This document shows, piece by piece, positions 26,245-34,908 of a stretch of 64,000 nucleotides of DNA. The stretch is from the NCBI RefSeq assembly GCF_003568865.1, contig NZ_CP031116.1, forward strand, positions 1-64,000, read 5' to 3'. Every line of letters starts with the position of its first letter. Positions within the stretch are counted from its first letter, which is position 1. Both the position numbers and the translations under genes were made by a program. This stretch comes from Rubrobacter indicoceani (GTDB lineage: Bacteria > Actinomycetota > Rubrobacteria > Rubrobacterales > Rubrobacteraceae). The notes under the pieces were generated by a model. The model saw only the letters and a list, made by a program, of their open reading frames with translations, was not told where the DNA came from and did not search any database.

Positions 26245-27813
26245 CTACGCCCCCGCCGATGGTTTCCCGGCGTTCTCGTAGCGGACGGTCCTGTGCATCA
26301 GCTCCTTCATCTGCGGGTAGGTGTCTATGTAGCGGTCCACGTAGAACCTGTAGGCTTCGTGGGCCTCGGGGTTCGGCTCGATGGTCCCTTCGTCGTGGAC
26401 CATGTTCTTTGCCGACTCCTGAACGTCCCCGTAGATACCGGCTCCCACCGCCGCAAGCATCGCCGATCCGAGAACCGGCCCCTCGCTGACCTTTGTGAGC
26501 GCGATGGGCACTCCGGATACGTCGGCGTGCATCTGCATCCAGAGGTCGCTCTTTGTCGGGCCGCCGGAGACGACGTTCAGGCGCGGTTCGAAGTCGTGGC
26601 CGCGCATCGTGCGCAGGATGTGCTCGGTGCCGTAGCAGATGCCCTCGATGATCGCCCGGAACATGTGCCCCTCGGTGTGAGACAGGGAGAGCCCCCACAT
26701 CATCCCCCGGGCAAGCGGGTCGGTGTGGGGCGTGCGGTTGCCCTGGAAGTAGTCTATGACGACGAGGCCGTCGGAGCCGATGGGGATGTCCTTTGCAAGC
26801 TCGTTCAGGATGTCGTAGGGGTCTACGCTGCGCCTGCGGCCTTCTTCGAGGGCTGTTTTGGCGTAGTGGTTTTTAAACCAGGCGACGATCGAGCCGGTGG
26901 AGACCTGACCGCCCTCTACGGTGTACTGGCCGGGGATCATGGCGTCCGTGTAGGCTCCCCAGAACCCTCGACCGTGTATCGGCTCCGCGGACTGGCCGAT
27001 GGTGGTGTGCGAGGAGCCGGTTATAAGGGCCATCTTCCCCGGCTCGGTGACGCCGAGCCCGAGAGCGCCCGAGAAACCGTCTATGGCCCCCTGCGCGACC
27101 GGGGTTCCGGCCTTGAGGCCGAGTTCTTCGGCGGCTTCCCGGCGCAGCTCCCCGACTACGTCGCCGAGGTCGAGGACGGGTCCGGGGAACTCTTCGAGTA
27201 CATCCCCGGCGCCGACCGCCTCGTAGAGCGACTCGGGCCAGCCGCCGGTGTTCCGGTCGTAGTGGTACTTCGCGCTTACGACGTTTATGGAGGAGACCCA
27301 CTCCCCGGTGAGGCGGTTGTTGAGCCAGTCCTGACAGTCGCAGAGGTGGCTGGCCTTATCGAAGGTCTCCGGCTCGTTCTCCTTGAGCCACAGGACTTTC
27401 GGCAGGCCCCACTCGGCGGAGACCGCCCCGTAGCCGTTGTACTTCAGGGCCGCGTCTCCGGTTTCGCTTATCCGCTGGGCCTGATCCGAGGCCCGCACGT
27501 CCATCCACATTATGGCCGGACGCAGGTGGCGGTCTTTTCCGTCCATCGCAAGCACGGTGCAGCCCGTCGTGTCCACGGCTATGCCCGAGATCTCCTCCGG
27601 TGGGACCCCGCTCTCCTGTAGCGCCCCCCTCGACGCCCGTACGAGGCAGGCCCACCAGTCGTCGGGGTCCTGCTCGGCCCAGCCGCTCCTCGGGAACCTC
27701 GTTTCCCACTCGGTGGCGTGAAAGACCACCGGAGACCCCTCGCGGTCGAAGATGCCGACCCTCGCCCCGCCCGTTCCGAAGTCTATGCCCATCAAATACT
27801 GTCCGTCGGCCAT
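26245..27813 (-). CDS. FGGY-family carbohydrate kinase, paralogue 1
   Basis: 522 residues from the ATG at 27813 (GGGAGGACAG upstream). The ATP-binding loop at the start is MGIDFGTGGARVGIFD; other FGGY features are IAVDTTGCTVLAMDG, MWMDVRASDQA, GAIDGFSGALGLGVTEPGK with LITGSSHTTIG, and NVVSGGPTKSDLWMQMHAD near the C-terminus. The family phosphorylates polyols or ketoses. The long form with a ribulokinase-like architecture and the neighbours (GpsA, AraM-like) suggest a C3-C5 polyol or ketose. It starts 23 bp after the stop of the AraM-like gene and is very close in sequence to paralogue 3. Confidence 0.9.
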   Translation of the reverse strand: MADGQYLMGIDFGTGGARVGIFDREGSPVVFHATEWETRFPRSGWAEQDPDDWWACLVRASRGALQESGVPPEEISGIAVDTTGCTVLAMDGKDRHLRPAIMWMDVRASDQAQRISETGDAALKYNGYGAVSAEWGLPKVLWLKENEPETFDKASHLCDCQDWLNNRLTGEWVSSINVVSAKYHYDRNTGGWPESLYEAVGAGDVLEEFPGPVLDLGDVVGELRREAAEELGLKAGTPVAQGAIDGFSGALGLGVTEPGKMALITGSSHTTIGQSAEPIHGRGFWGAYTDAMIPGQYTVEGGQVSTGSIVAWFKNHYAKTALEEGRRRSVDPYDILNELAKDIPIGSDGLVVIDYFQGNRTPHTDPLARGMMWGLSLSHTEGHMFRAIIEGICYGTEHILRTMRGHDFEPRLNVVSGGPTKSDLWMQMHADVSGVPIALTKVSEGPVLGSAMLAAVGAGIYGDVQESAKNMVHDEGTIEPNPEAHEAYRFYVDRYIDTYPQMKELMHRTVRYENAGKPSAGA

Positions 27814-27836
27814 CTGTCCTCCCTTTCCCCGGTCTC

Positions 27837-29195
27837 TTAGGCCCGGTCCTCTTCCGCCCAGAAGCCCCCCGGCGCGAAGAGTTCCTCGACGCACTCCTCG
27901 AAGATGCCGGTCTCGACCGTGAGGTCAAGGACGTTGTAGCGGCGGCGGATCGTCCTTGCCCGGTGGTACGTCGCGCGGAAGTCCTCCCGGCTCAGGCCGA
28001 TCTCACCGGGCGTCACCGGGCATCCCGCCGCCCGGAGCAGCCCCCGAAGCTCGTCGGCGGGCATAAGCTGCGCCCGGAGTCGCTCCCAGAGGTCCGGCCA
28101 GAGACCGCCGAGCAGCTCGAGACGTTCGCGCAGGGCTTCGGCATCTACGTGCTTGGCCCGGCTCTCCTCGACGGCGTACTCGTCAAGCCCCGGGACCGTG
28201 TGCGTCGCCCGCACTTCCCGCTCCACCTCTTCCCACGAGGGCCACGCGGCGACCACGGCCTCCACGTCGAGCTGCGAGAGGTCGCGCTCGAGGACGCGCT
28301 CGTATAGCGCGGCTACGGCGATGGAGCCGACCCCGACCTTGAAGCCGTGGGAGAGCGGCGGGTCGCTGTCGTGGCCGAGTCCCTCCATCTCCCAGAGGTG
28401 GCTGAACATGTGCTCGGCGCCGGAGGCCGGCCTTGATGAAGCCGCGACCTGCATCGCGAGACCGGCCATCGTCAGGCCCTCCATGAGCGCGTCCATTGCG
28501 TTGAGGTCGCCTGCGGCGAGACCTGCGGGGTCCGCCGTCCACTCGCGCAGGTGATCGTGAACCAGCGCCCAGGCCCGGGGATGTATCTCCTCGGTTCCGA
28601 GGGCGTCGGCGATAAGCCAGTCGGCCCCGGCGGTTACCTTGCACAGCAGGTCGGCGTAACCGGAGGCGGTCATCCAGCCGGGGGCGCCCGCCAGAACGTC
28701 CACGTCGCCCACGACCGCTCGCGGGGCCGGACACTCAAGGGTCTGCTTGCGTCCGTCCTTGCTGATCGAAGCCCCGAAAGACGTGTACCCGTCCATCGAG
28801 GCCGCCGTGCCGACGCACAGGTAGGGTCGCCCGCACTCGTAAGCGGCCCGCTTTACAAGGTCGTTGAGCGTCCCCGAACCGACCGCGACCGGGACGGCAT
28901 CGTGCCCTCCGAGCGACCCGACGAGCTTCTCGATGTTTCCGTAGCCGGCGTAGAGCATCGGGGTGCCCGGGAAGACATAAGGTTCGACGGTCCTGCGCCC
29001 GGCTTCTTCGAGGACGCGCTGCACCTTCTCCCCGGCGACCGCGAAGGTGTCCTCGTCGGCGATTACGACCGCTTTTCGGTCACCGAAGCTCCGGGCGAAC
29101 ACCCCGGCGATATGGGCGAGCGCGTCCGGGGCTATCGTGACGCTCTGCGTATCGGTCGCGTCGCCGAGCGCCTCTTCTATAAGTGCCTCCTTCAA
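27837..29195 (-). CDS. sn-glycerol-1-phosphate dehydrogenase-like protein (AraM/EgsA family), paralogue 1
   Basis: 452 residues from a TTG with GGGAGG upstream. The dehydroquinate-synthase/iron-ADH fold is shown by VPVAVGSGTLNDLVKRAAY, VGTAASMDGYTSFGASI and three metal ligand sites: Asp in AGADWLIADALG, His in AEHMFSHLWE, and His in LSHGFKVGVGS. Characterised AraM of Bacillus subtilis is an NADH- and Ni-dependent glycerol-1-phosphate dehydrogenase. This cluster has no obvious lipid enzymes, so it may act on another polyol phosphate. A second paralogue is at 32670. Confidence 0.88.
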   Translation of the reverse strand: MKEALIEEALGDATDTQSVTIAPDALAHIAGVFARSFGDRKAVVIADEDTFAVAGEKVQRVLEEAGRRTVEPYVFPGTPMLYAGYGNIEKLVGSLGGHDAVPVAVGSGTLNDLVKRAAYECGRPYLCVGTAASMDGYTSFGASISKDGRKQTLECPAPRAVVGDVDVLAGAPGWMTASGYADLLCKVTAGADWLIADALGTEEIHPRAWALVHDHLREWTADPAGLAAGDLNAMDALMEGLTMAGLAMQVAASSRPASGAEHMFSHLWEMEGLGHDSDPPLSHGFKVGVGSIAVAALYERVLERDLSQLDVEAVVAAWPSWEEVEREVRATHTVPGLDEYAVEESRAKHVDAEALRERLELLGGLWPDLWERLRAQLMPADELRGLLRAAGCPVTPGEIGLSREDFRATYHRARTIRRRYNVLDLTVETGIFEECVEELFAPGGFWAEEDRA

Positions 29196-29258
29196 CTGCT
29201 GCCTCCCGTTTCCCTTCAGAGGGACGCCACGATCCGGCGGCGTCCCCTCCCTTTACGG

Positions 29259-30812
29259 CTATCCGCCGTTTGACTCGTGGCGGGTCATCTGGTGCATGAG
29301 GTCCTTCATCTGCGGATACGTCTCGACGTAGCGGTCGAGGTAGAAGCGGTACTTCTCGTGCGCTTCGGGGTTCGGCTCGATGTGGTTCTCGGTGTGAACC
29401 ATGTTCTTTGCCGCCTCCTGCACGTCTTTATAAATGCCCGCTCCAACAGAGGCGAGCATCGCCGCCCCGAGTACCGGCCCCTCGCTGACCTTCGTGAGCG
29501 CGATCGGCAGGTTGGACACGTCGGCGTGCATCTGCATCCAGAGCTCGCTCTTTGTCGGCCCGCCCGAGACGACGTTCAGCCTGGGCTCGAAGTCGTGGCC
29601 GCGCATCGCCCGGAATATTGCTTCCGTCCCGAAGCAGATGCCTTCGAGGATGGAGCGGAACATATGCCCCGGCCCGTGTCCGAGCGAGAGGCCCCAGATG
29701 GCCCCGCGCACGAGCGGGTCGGTGTGCGGGGAGCGGTTGCCCTGGAAGTAGTCGAGGAAGATCAGACCATCCGACCCGATCGGCACTTTCTCGGCAAGCT
29801 CGTTCAGGATGTCGTAGGTATCCACACCGCGCGCTTCCGCTTCGCGGGCCAGATCGCCGGAGAAGCCGTTCTTGAACCAGGCGACGATGGAGCCGGTAGA
29901 AGCCTGGCCCGCCTCGACGGTGTACTGGCCGGGGATCATGGCGTCGGTGTACGAACCCCAGAACCCCTGCCCGTGGATGGGGTGGGCCGACTGCCCGATC
30001 ATGACGTGCGACGAACCCGTTATAAGGCCGAGCGTCCCCGGCTCGACGACGCCGAGGCCGAGCGCACCGGCGTAGGCGTCTATCGCACCCTGCGCGACGG
30101 GGGTGTCGGGCTTGAGGCCGATCTCATCGGCGACTTCTTTTCTGAGCCCCCCGACGACGGCCCCGAGGTCGAGCACGTCCTTCGGGAACTTGTCGAGGAA
30201 GTCCTCGAACTGTACGGCTCGCAGAAGGCTCTGCGGCCAGCCGCCTTCGTCGCGGTCGTAGAAGAACTTGGCGCTCGCGATGTTGATGGAGGACGCCCAC
30301 TCGCCGGTCAGGCGGTGTATAAGCCAGTCGTTGCAGTCGCAGAGGTGCTTCGCTTTATCGAAGGTCTCCGGTTCTTTCTCCTTGAGCCAGAGCGCCTTCG
30401 GCAGCCCCCATTCGGCGGATACGTCGCCGTAGCCGGAGTACTTCAGGGCGCGGTCGTGAGTGGCGGCGATGCGCTCGGCCTGATCCGAGGCACGGACGTC
30501 CATCCACATTATGGCGGGCCGCAGGTGCTCATCGTCCTCCCCGATGGCGGCCACGGTCGAGGCGGTCGCGTCGGTCGAGATGCCGACTATCTCCTCGGGC
30601 CGGAGCCCCGAGTCCGCAACGGCCTTCTTCGCCGCCGTCAGGAAACTCCTCCACCAGACCTTCGGGTCCTGCTCCGCCCGGCCGCTCCTCGGGAAATCCG
30701 TCCTGAACTCGACCCCGTGAAAGACCTTTGGCGTCCCGGTCGCGTCGAAGATCCCGACCCGCACACCCCCCGTCCCGAAGTCTATCCCCATCACATACGG
30801 TCCTTCAGCCAC
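29259..30812 (-). CDS. FGGY-family carbohydrate kinase, paralogue 2
   Basis: 517 residues from a GTG with GAGAGGAGAGAG upstream. It begins AEGPYVMGIDFGTGGVRVGI and shares all the motifs of paralogue 1 (MWMDVRASDQAERI, GAIDAYAGALGLGVVEPG, LITGSSHVMIG, NVVSGGPTKSELWMQMHAD), but diverges more over its length (for example AREAEARGVDTYDILNELAE). It is followed by the AraM-like paralogue 1 and preceded by the RpiB-like gene, so a kinase-isomerase pair is plausible. Substrate unknown. Confidence 0.9.
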   Translation of the reverse strand: MAEGPYVMGIDFGTGGVRVGIFDATGTPKVFHGVEFRTDFPRSGRAEQDPKVWWRSFLTAAKKAVADSGLRPEEIVGISTDATASTVAAIGEDDEHLRPAIMWMDVRASDQAERIAATHDRALKYSGYGDVSAEWGLPKALWLKEKEPETFDKAKHLCDCNDWLIHRLTGEWASSINIASAKFFYDRDEGGWPQSLLRAVQFEDFLDKFPKDVLDLGAVVGGLRKEVADEIGLKPDTPVAQGAIDAYAGALGLGVVEPGTLGLITGSSHVMIGQSAHPIHGQGFWGSYTDAMIPGQYTVEAGQASTGSIVAWFKNGFSGDLAREAEARGVDTYDILNELAEKVPIGSDGLIFLDYFQGNRSPHTDPLVRGAIWGLSLGHGPGHMFRSILEGICFGTEAIFRAMRGHDFEPRLNVVSGGPTKSELWMQMHADVSNLPIALTKVSEGPVLGAAMLASVGAGIYKDVQEAAKNMVHTENHIEPNPEAHEKYRFYLDRYVETYPQMKDLMHQMTRHESNGG

Positions 30813-30939
30813 TGCTCTCTCCTCTCCCGCCGCCGAGAACGCCCGACGGAGCTTCTACCCTTCCCAACGACCCCGTTTCCCCGCGGGACCGCCGGACTCT
30901 CTACCCCGGATCTACATCTACCTTTACTTCAAGTGCATG

Positions 30940-31407
30940 TTAAACCTGAGCGTCCGGGTGATACTTTCTGTCCACCGCCTCCATCTTCTCGACCTTCTTT
31001 TTGGAGCCGCCGCCGGCGAACTCGGACTCAAGCCATGCATCGAGGACGGTCTTGGCCGCCTCCGGCCCGATGACCCGCTGGCCCATCGTCAGGACCTGCG
31101 CGTCGTTGGACTTTCTGGCCCGCTCCGCCGAGTAGACGTCGTGGCACTGGGCGGCCCGAACGCCGGGGACCTTGTTCGCGGTGATGCTCATGCCGAGCCC
31201 GGTGCCGCAGCAGAGGACCGCCCGGCTGTACTCGCCCGCCGCCACGGCCTCCGCGACCCGCACGGCCACGTCGGGGTAGTCGGTGTCCTTTTCCTCAGGC
31301 TTGACGCTGTAGTCCGTTACCTCCCAGCCGCGTTCCTCCAGCCGTTCGGTGAGCACCTGCTTCAACTCCAGGGCCGCGTCGTCCGCGCCGATCGCTATCT
31401 TCGCCAC
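30940..31407 (-). CDS. RpiB/LacAB-family sugar-phosphate isomerase
   Basis: 155 residues from the GTG at 31407 (GGAG six bases upstream); the ATG at 31419 is possible but has a poorer site. Motifs: KIAIGADDAALELKQVL, then SRAVLCCGTGLGMSITANKV with the catalytic Cys in CGTGLGM, and HDVYSAERARKSNDAQVLTM. The family isomerises ribose 5-phosphate, allose 6-phosphate or tetrulose 4-phosphates (EryI/DerI type). The position between FGGY kinase 2 and a FAD polyol-phosphate dehydrogenase is reminiscent of tetritol catabolism, which is an inference. Confidence 0.9.
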   Translation of the reverse strand: MAKIAIGADDAALELKQVLTERLEERGWEVTDYSVKPEEKDTDYPDVAVRVAEAVAAGEYSRAVLCCGTGLGMSITANKVPGVRAAQCHDVYSAERARKSNDAQVLTMGQRVIGPEAAKTVLDAWLESEFAGGGSKKKVEKMEAVDRKYHPDAQV

Positions 31408-31468
31408 GTGTCTCTCCATTTCTTTGGTTGCATTTTTACGGTGAGTGCCAGACCCTCGTCCTCCACCT

Positions 31469-32641
31469 CTACTTGAGGGAGAGCAGTTCGGTCTCGGCGG
31501 TGCTGCACTTCTCCTTTACCTTCAGGTGTTTGCAGACGATGTCGCTTGTCTTTTCGGCCATGAGCCGGAAGGTGGTGAGCTTGCCGCCGACGATGCTTAT
31601 AAAGCCGTGTACGCCGTCGCGCTCGCCGTGTTCCAGAACGTCGAAGGTGCGGGTTGCCTTGCGGTTGTCCACGTGGGTCCCGCTCGCGGAGTCGGAGGCG
31701 GTCGCCGGGTCGTAGAGCGGGCGTACCCCGGCCCAGGAGCGGAGTATGCGGGCGTGGCGGATGCCGGGGAGAAAGGCTTCGGTCTCGGAGATGATCTTCT
31801 CGCGCTCCCAGTCTTCTATCCGGGCGTCGTAGGGGTCGTCGGTCGGGACGCTGGTCGTCCCGGCGACGCCGGTGTAGCCGAGCGGGACAAAGATGTCGCC
31901 GTCGCCCGGCGGTCGGAGGCGGCTCACGACGGCGTGCGTCCAGCGACCGTTGAAGGCGATCATGGCCCCCCGGCTCAGCACCATCGCGAACTCCGCCCCG
32001 GCGAGCTTGCCGACCTCGGCGGCCCACGGCCCGGCGGCGTTGACGATGGCGGAGCAGCTGATGCCGGTCCCCTCGCCGGTTCTCTGATCCACGGCCCACA
32101 CGCCCGTTACCCGGTCGCCGTCGTGGTAGACCTCCTCGACGCGGTGGTAGGTGAGGAACTTCGCCCCTTCGGACTCCGCGCTTTTTCTGAGGCCGCCGCA
32201 GAGCGCAAACGAGTCGCACGAGGCGTCGGGGATGTCGTAGGCGTGGCGGATGCCCTTGTGGACGAGCGGCTCGCGTTCAAGGGCTTCTTTTACCGGGATC
32301 TCACTGACCGGAATCCCCGCCCCCCGGCAGCCTTCGAGCCACGTCCCGATAAACGATTCGTCGTCCTTCGGGGAGAGAACGAACAGCCCGCCCGTGTCGT
32401 CCACGGCCTCCGGGGCGACCTTGCGGACTATCTCGTGCTCCTGGTAGCACTCCTTTGCGCTTTCGAGGTCGCTCGCCGCGTACCGCGCCCCGGTGTGGAG
32501 CAGCCCGTGATAGCGTCCGGAGGTCCCGGTCGCGACATCGCCCATCTCGACGAGCGCGACCGAGAGGCCCCGGAGGGTCAAGTCCCACGCGACCCCCGAA
32601 CCCGTCGCCCCGCCGCCTATAACTACTACGTCTACTTCCAT
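31469..32641 (-). CDS. FAD-dependent glycerol-3-phosphate dehydrogenase-like oxidoreductase (GlpA type, short)
   Basis: 390 residues from the ATG at 32641, preceded by AGAGGAAGTTTCG. The FAD fold is VDVVVIGGGATGSGVAWDLT, with GDVATGTSGRYHGLLHTGAR, NAAGPWAAEVGKLAG, LRSWAGVRPLYDP and SIVGGKLTTFRLMAEKTSD. It lacks the C-terminal cap of GlpD and ends soon after VCKHL. It has the DAO fold of GlpA/EryB-like enzymes that oxidise polyol phosphates. It overlaps nothing and starts 29 bp after the AraM-like paralogue 2. Confidence 0.86.
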   Translation of the reverse strand: MEVDVVVIGGGATGSGVAWDLTLRGLSVALVEMGDVATGTSGRYHGLLHTGARYAASDLESAKECYQEHEIVRKVAPEAVDDTGGLFVLSPKDDESFIGTWLEGCRGAGIPVSEIPVKEALEREPLVHKGIRHAYDIPDASCDSFALCGGLRKSAESEGAKFLTYHRVEEVYHDGDRVTGVWAVDQRTGEGTGISCSAIVNAAGPWAAEVGKLAGAEFAMVLSRGAMIAFNGRWTHAVVSRLRPPGDGDIFVPLGYTGVAGTTSVPTDDPYDARIEDWEREKIISETEAFLPGIRHARILRSWAGVRPLYDPATASDSASGTHVDNRKATRTFDVLEHGERDGVHGFISIVGGKLTTFRLMAEKTSDIVCKHLKVKEKCSTAETELLSLK

Positions 32642-32669
32642 CGAAACTTCCTCTCGGGTACTTCTCGGT

Positions 32670-34016
32670 TCACGTCGCCCAGAAACCGCCCGGCGCAAAG
32701 AGTTCTTCTACGCACCCGTCAAGGATTTGGGCCTCGTTTGCGAGGTCGAGGACGGTGTAGCGCGAGCGTATGGTCTGCGCCCGACGGTACGTCGCCCGGA
32801 ATTCTTCTCTTGAGAGGCCGATCTCCTCGGGCGTTACCGGACATCCGGCCCTTTCGAGCATATCCCGAAGCTCCGCCGCGGGCAGTAAGTGTTGCCGCAA
32901 CTTCCCCGAAAGCTCCGGCCAGACGCGTTTCAGGAGTTCGAGCCGCTCGCGCAGGGCATCCCCCCCGACGTACTTGTCGTTGCTCTGTTTGACCGCCGCC
33001 GTTTCAAGCTCGTCTACTGTGTGGACCGACCGGACGTGCGCCTCGACCTCAGCCCACGACGGCCAGCTCGCGACCGCCTCGTCAACGTCGAGCTTCGAGA
33101 GGTCCCTTTCGAGAACCCGCTCGTAGAGCGCGGCGATGGCGACCGACCCGACCCCGACCTTGAAGCCGTGCGAGAGCGGCGGTGTCCTGTCCCGTCCGAG
33201 CCCCTCCCCCTCCCACAGATGGCTGAATTGATGCTCCGCCCCGCTTGCGGTGCGCGATGACTGGTAGGCCTGCATGGCGAGCCCGGACATCACGAGCCCC
33301 TCTATAAGCCCGTCCATCGCCCCGGCGTCGCCGCCTGCGAGCCCTTCCGGGTCTGCAATCCAGCGGCGGAGGTCCTCCTGAACGAGCCCCCAGCCGTTAT
33401 CGTCTATCGGCTCTACCCCGAGGGCGTCCGCAACAAGCCAGTCCGCCCCGGACGTGACCTTCCCGAGAAGGTCGGCGTATCCGGCGGCGGTCATCGGCTT
33501 CGGCGCGCCGACAAGGATGTTCACGTCCGCGACGACCGCCCTCGGCGCGGGACAGGTCAGGGTCTGCTTGTGGCCGTCCTTCTCGATGCTCGCCCCGAAC
33601 GCCGTGTAGCCGTCCATCGAGGCGGCGGTGGCGACGTTCATGTACTGCCGGCCGCACTCGTAGGCCGCGCGCTTTGCGATGTCGTTGAGCGTCCCCGAAC
33701 CGACCGCGACCGGGACCGCGTCGTGCGTTTTCAGCGACCCTGCAAGGATCTCGACGTTGGAGTACTCTGCGTACAGCGTCGGCTTCGCCGGGAATACGTA
33801 GGGCTCGACGGTCTCGACCCCGGCCTCCTCCAGTACCCGTTGCACCTCCTTCCCGGCGACCTCGTTCTCCGTCCCGTCCGTTACGACAACGGCCCTCTCG
33901 CCGGGGAAGCTCTCCGCAAAGACCTCCGCGACGGAGGCGACAGCGCCCTTCTCTATAACGACCGCCCGAGTGTCCGTCGCCCCTTGCAGGGCCGCCTCTA
34001 TCCGCTCGTTAGCCAT
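32670..34016 (-). CDS. sn-glycerol-1-phosphate dehydrogenase-like protein (AraM/EgsA family), paralogue 2
   Basis: 448 residues from an ATG with CGGAGGTCGGGC upstream. It aligns with paralogue 1 throughout: VPVAVGSGTLNDIAKRAAY, ATAASMDGYTAFGASIEKDG, the metal Asp in SGADWLVADALG, His in AEHQFSHLWE and His in LSHGFKVGVGS. Directly upstream is a NagD/AraL-like HAD phosphatase. The same AraL-AraM adjacency occurs in the B. subtilis arabinose operon. Predicted role: reduction or oxidation of a ketose/polyol phosphate such as glycerol 1-phosphate/dihydroxyacetone phosphate. Confidence 0.88.
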   Translation of the reverse strand: MANERIEAALQGATDTRAVVIEKGAVASVAEVFAESFPGERAVVVTDGTENEVAGKEVQRVLEEAGVETVEPYVFPAKPTLYAEYSNVEILAGSLKTHDAVPVAVGSGTLNDIAKRAAYECGRQYMNVATAASMDGYTAFGASIEKDGHKQTLTCPAPRAVVADVNILVGAPKPMTAAGYADLLGKVTSGADWLVADALGVEPIDDNGWGLVQEDLRRWIADPEGLAGGDAGAMDGLIEGLVMSGLAMQAYQSSRTASGAEHQFSHLWEGEGLGRDRTPPLSHGFKVGVGSVAIAALYERVLERDLSKLDVDEAVASWPSWAEVEAHVRSVHTVDELETAAVKQSNDKYVGGDALRERLELLKRVWPELSGKLRQHLLPAAELRDMLERAGCPVTPEEIGLSREEFRATYRRAQTIRSRYTVLDLANEAQILDGCVEELFAPGGFWAT

Positions 34017-34050
34017 GCCCGACCTCCGTTCTGCCCGTGCGTCCGTTCAT

Positions 34051-34908
34051 CTATCCCCCGTTCTCCGTCCAGCCGGATTCCCGCCGGATGTCCTTTGGGA
34101 TCAGTTCGTCTATCCGGTCAAGGACGAACTCCGGCAGGTTCTCCTCGCTCTCCGCTTCTATATCGTGGGCCTGCGTCTCCCCGGTCAGGACGACCGCCGA
34201 GGGCATCCCGGCATCGAGGGCCATTCGGATCTCGGTGTAGAGCCGGTCGCCGGTCATGAGGCAGTCTTTTGCATCGAGGCCGAGCATCCGCTCGATGGTC
34301 TTGAGCATCACTGGGTCGGGCTTGCCGACGTTGACCTTGAGCTCTGTTCCGGTGCAGCCCTCTATCGCCCCGACGATGGCGGCTGCGTCCGGTTCGCCGC
34401 GACCGCCGGGGAACGGGCAGTACCGGTCGGGGTTCGTGGTCATAAGCCAGGCCCGCTTGTGGAACCAGATGGCGTCGAAGGCCGTCTGGAGCTTCCTGTA
34501 GTTGAAGCCCCGGTCGTAGCTTGCGATAACGATGTCTATCTCCTCCGGGTCTTCGGACGTCTTTATCCCGGCCCCGGCGAGCGCGTCCTTGAGGGGCTGT
34601 TCCGAGATCGGGTAGACCGTTGCGTCCGGGTGGTTCTGGAGCAGATATTCCGTCGCCGTGACGACGGTGTTGACGATGTCTTTTTCGGGCGTCGGGAGAC
34701 CGAGCCGTTCGAGCTTCTCGGCGTAGTCCTTAAGGCTCTTTGTAGGGTTGTTGGAGAGAAAGACGACGCGCTTGTCGTGTTCCCTGAGTTTTTCGATCAT
34801 GCGCTTCGCGCCGGGGAGGAGCTCGTCGCCGAGGTAGATGGTCCCGTCGAGGTCGAAGACGTAGCCTTCGTAGAGTTTTTCGGGGCGCTTCGTCCGGGTT
34901 TGGCTCAC
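34051..34908 (-). CDS. HAD-IIA phosphatase (NagD/AraL-like)
   Basis: 285 residues from a GTG at 34908 (GGGGAGGATC upstream). HAD motif I is YVFDLDGTIYLGDELLPGA, motif II VFLSNNPTKSL, the lysine is in VNVGKPDPVML, and motif IV LMTGDRLYTEIRMA. The C2-type cap with FDAIWFHKRAWLMTTNPDRYC places it with NagD/AraL and glycerol-phosphate phosphatases. It hydrolyses small sugar or polyol phosphates, perhaps to relieve toxic accumulation. Its start overlaps the dihydroxyacetone kinase stop by 4 bp. Confidence 0.9.
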   Translation of the reverse strand: MSQTRTKRPEKLYEGYVFDLDGTIYLGDELLPGAKRMIEKLREHDKRVVFLSNNPTKSLKDYAEKLERLGLPTPEKDIVNTVVTATEYLLQNHPDATVYPISEQPLKDALAGAGIKTSEDPEEIDIVIASYDRGFNYRKLQTAFDAIWFHKRAWLMTTNPDRYCPFPGGRGEPDAAAIVGAIEGCTGTELKVNVGKPDPVMLKTIERMLGLDAKDCLMTGDRLYTEIRMALDAGMPSAVVLTGETQAHDIEAESEENLPEFVLDRIDELIPKDIRRESGWTENGG

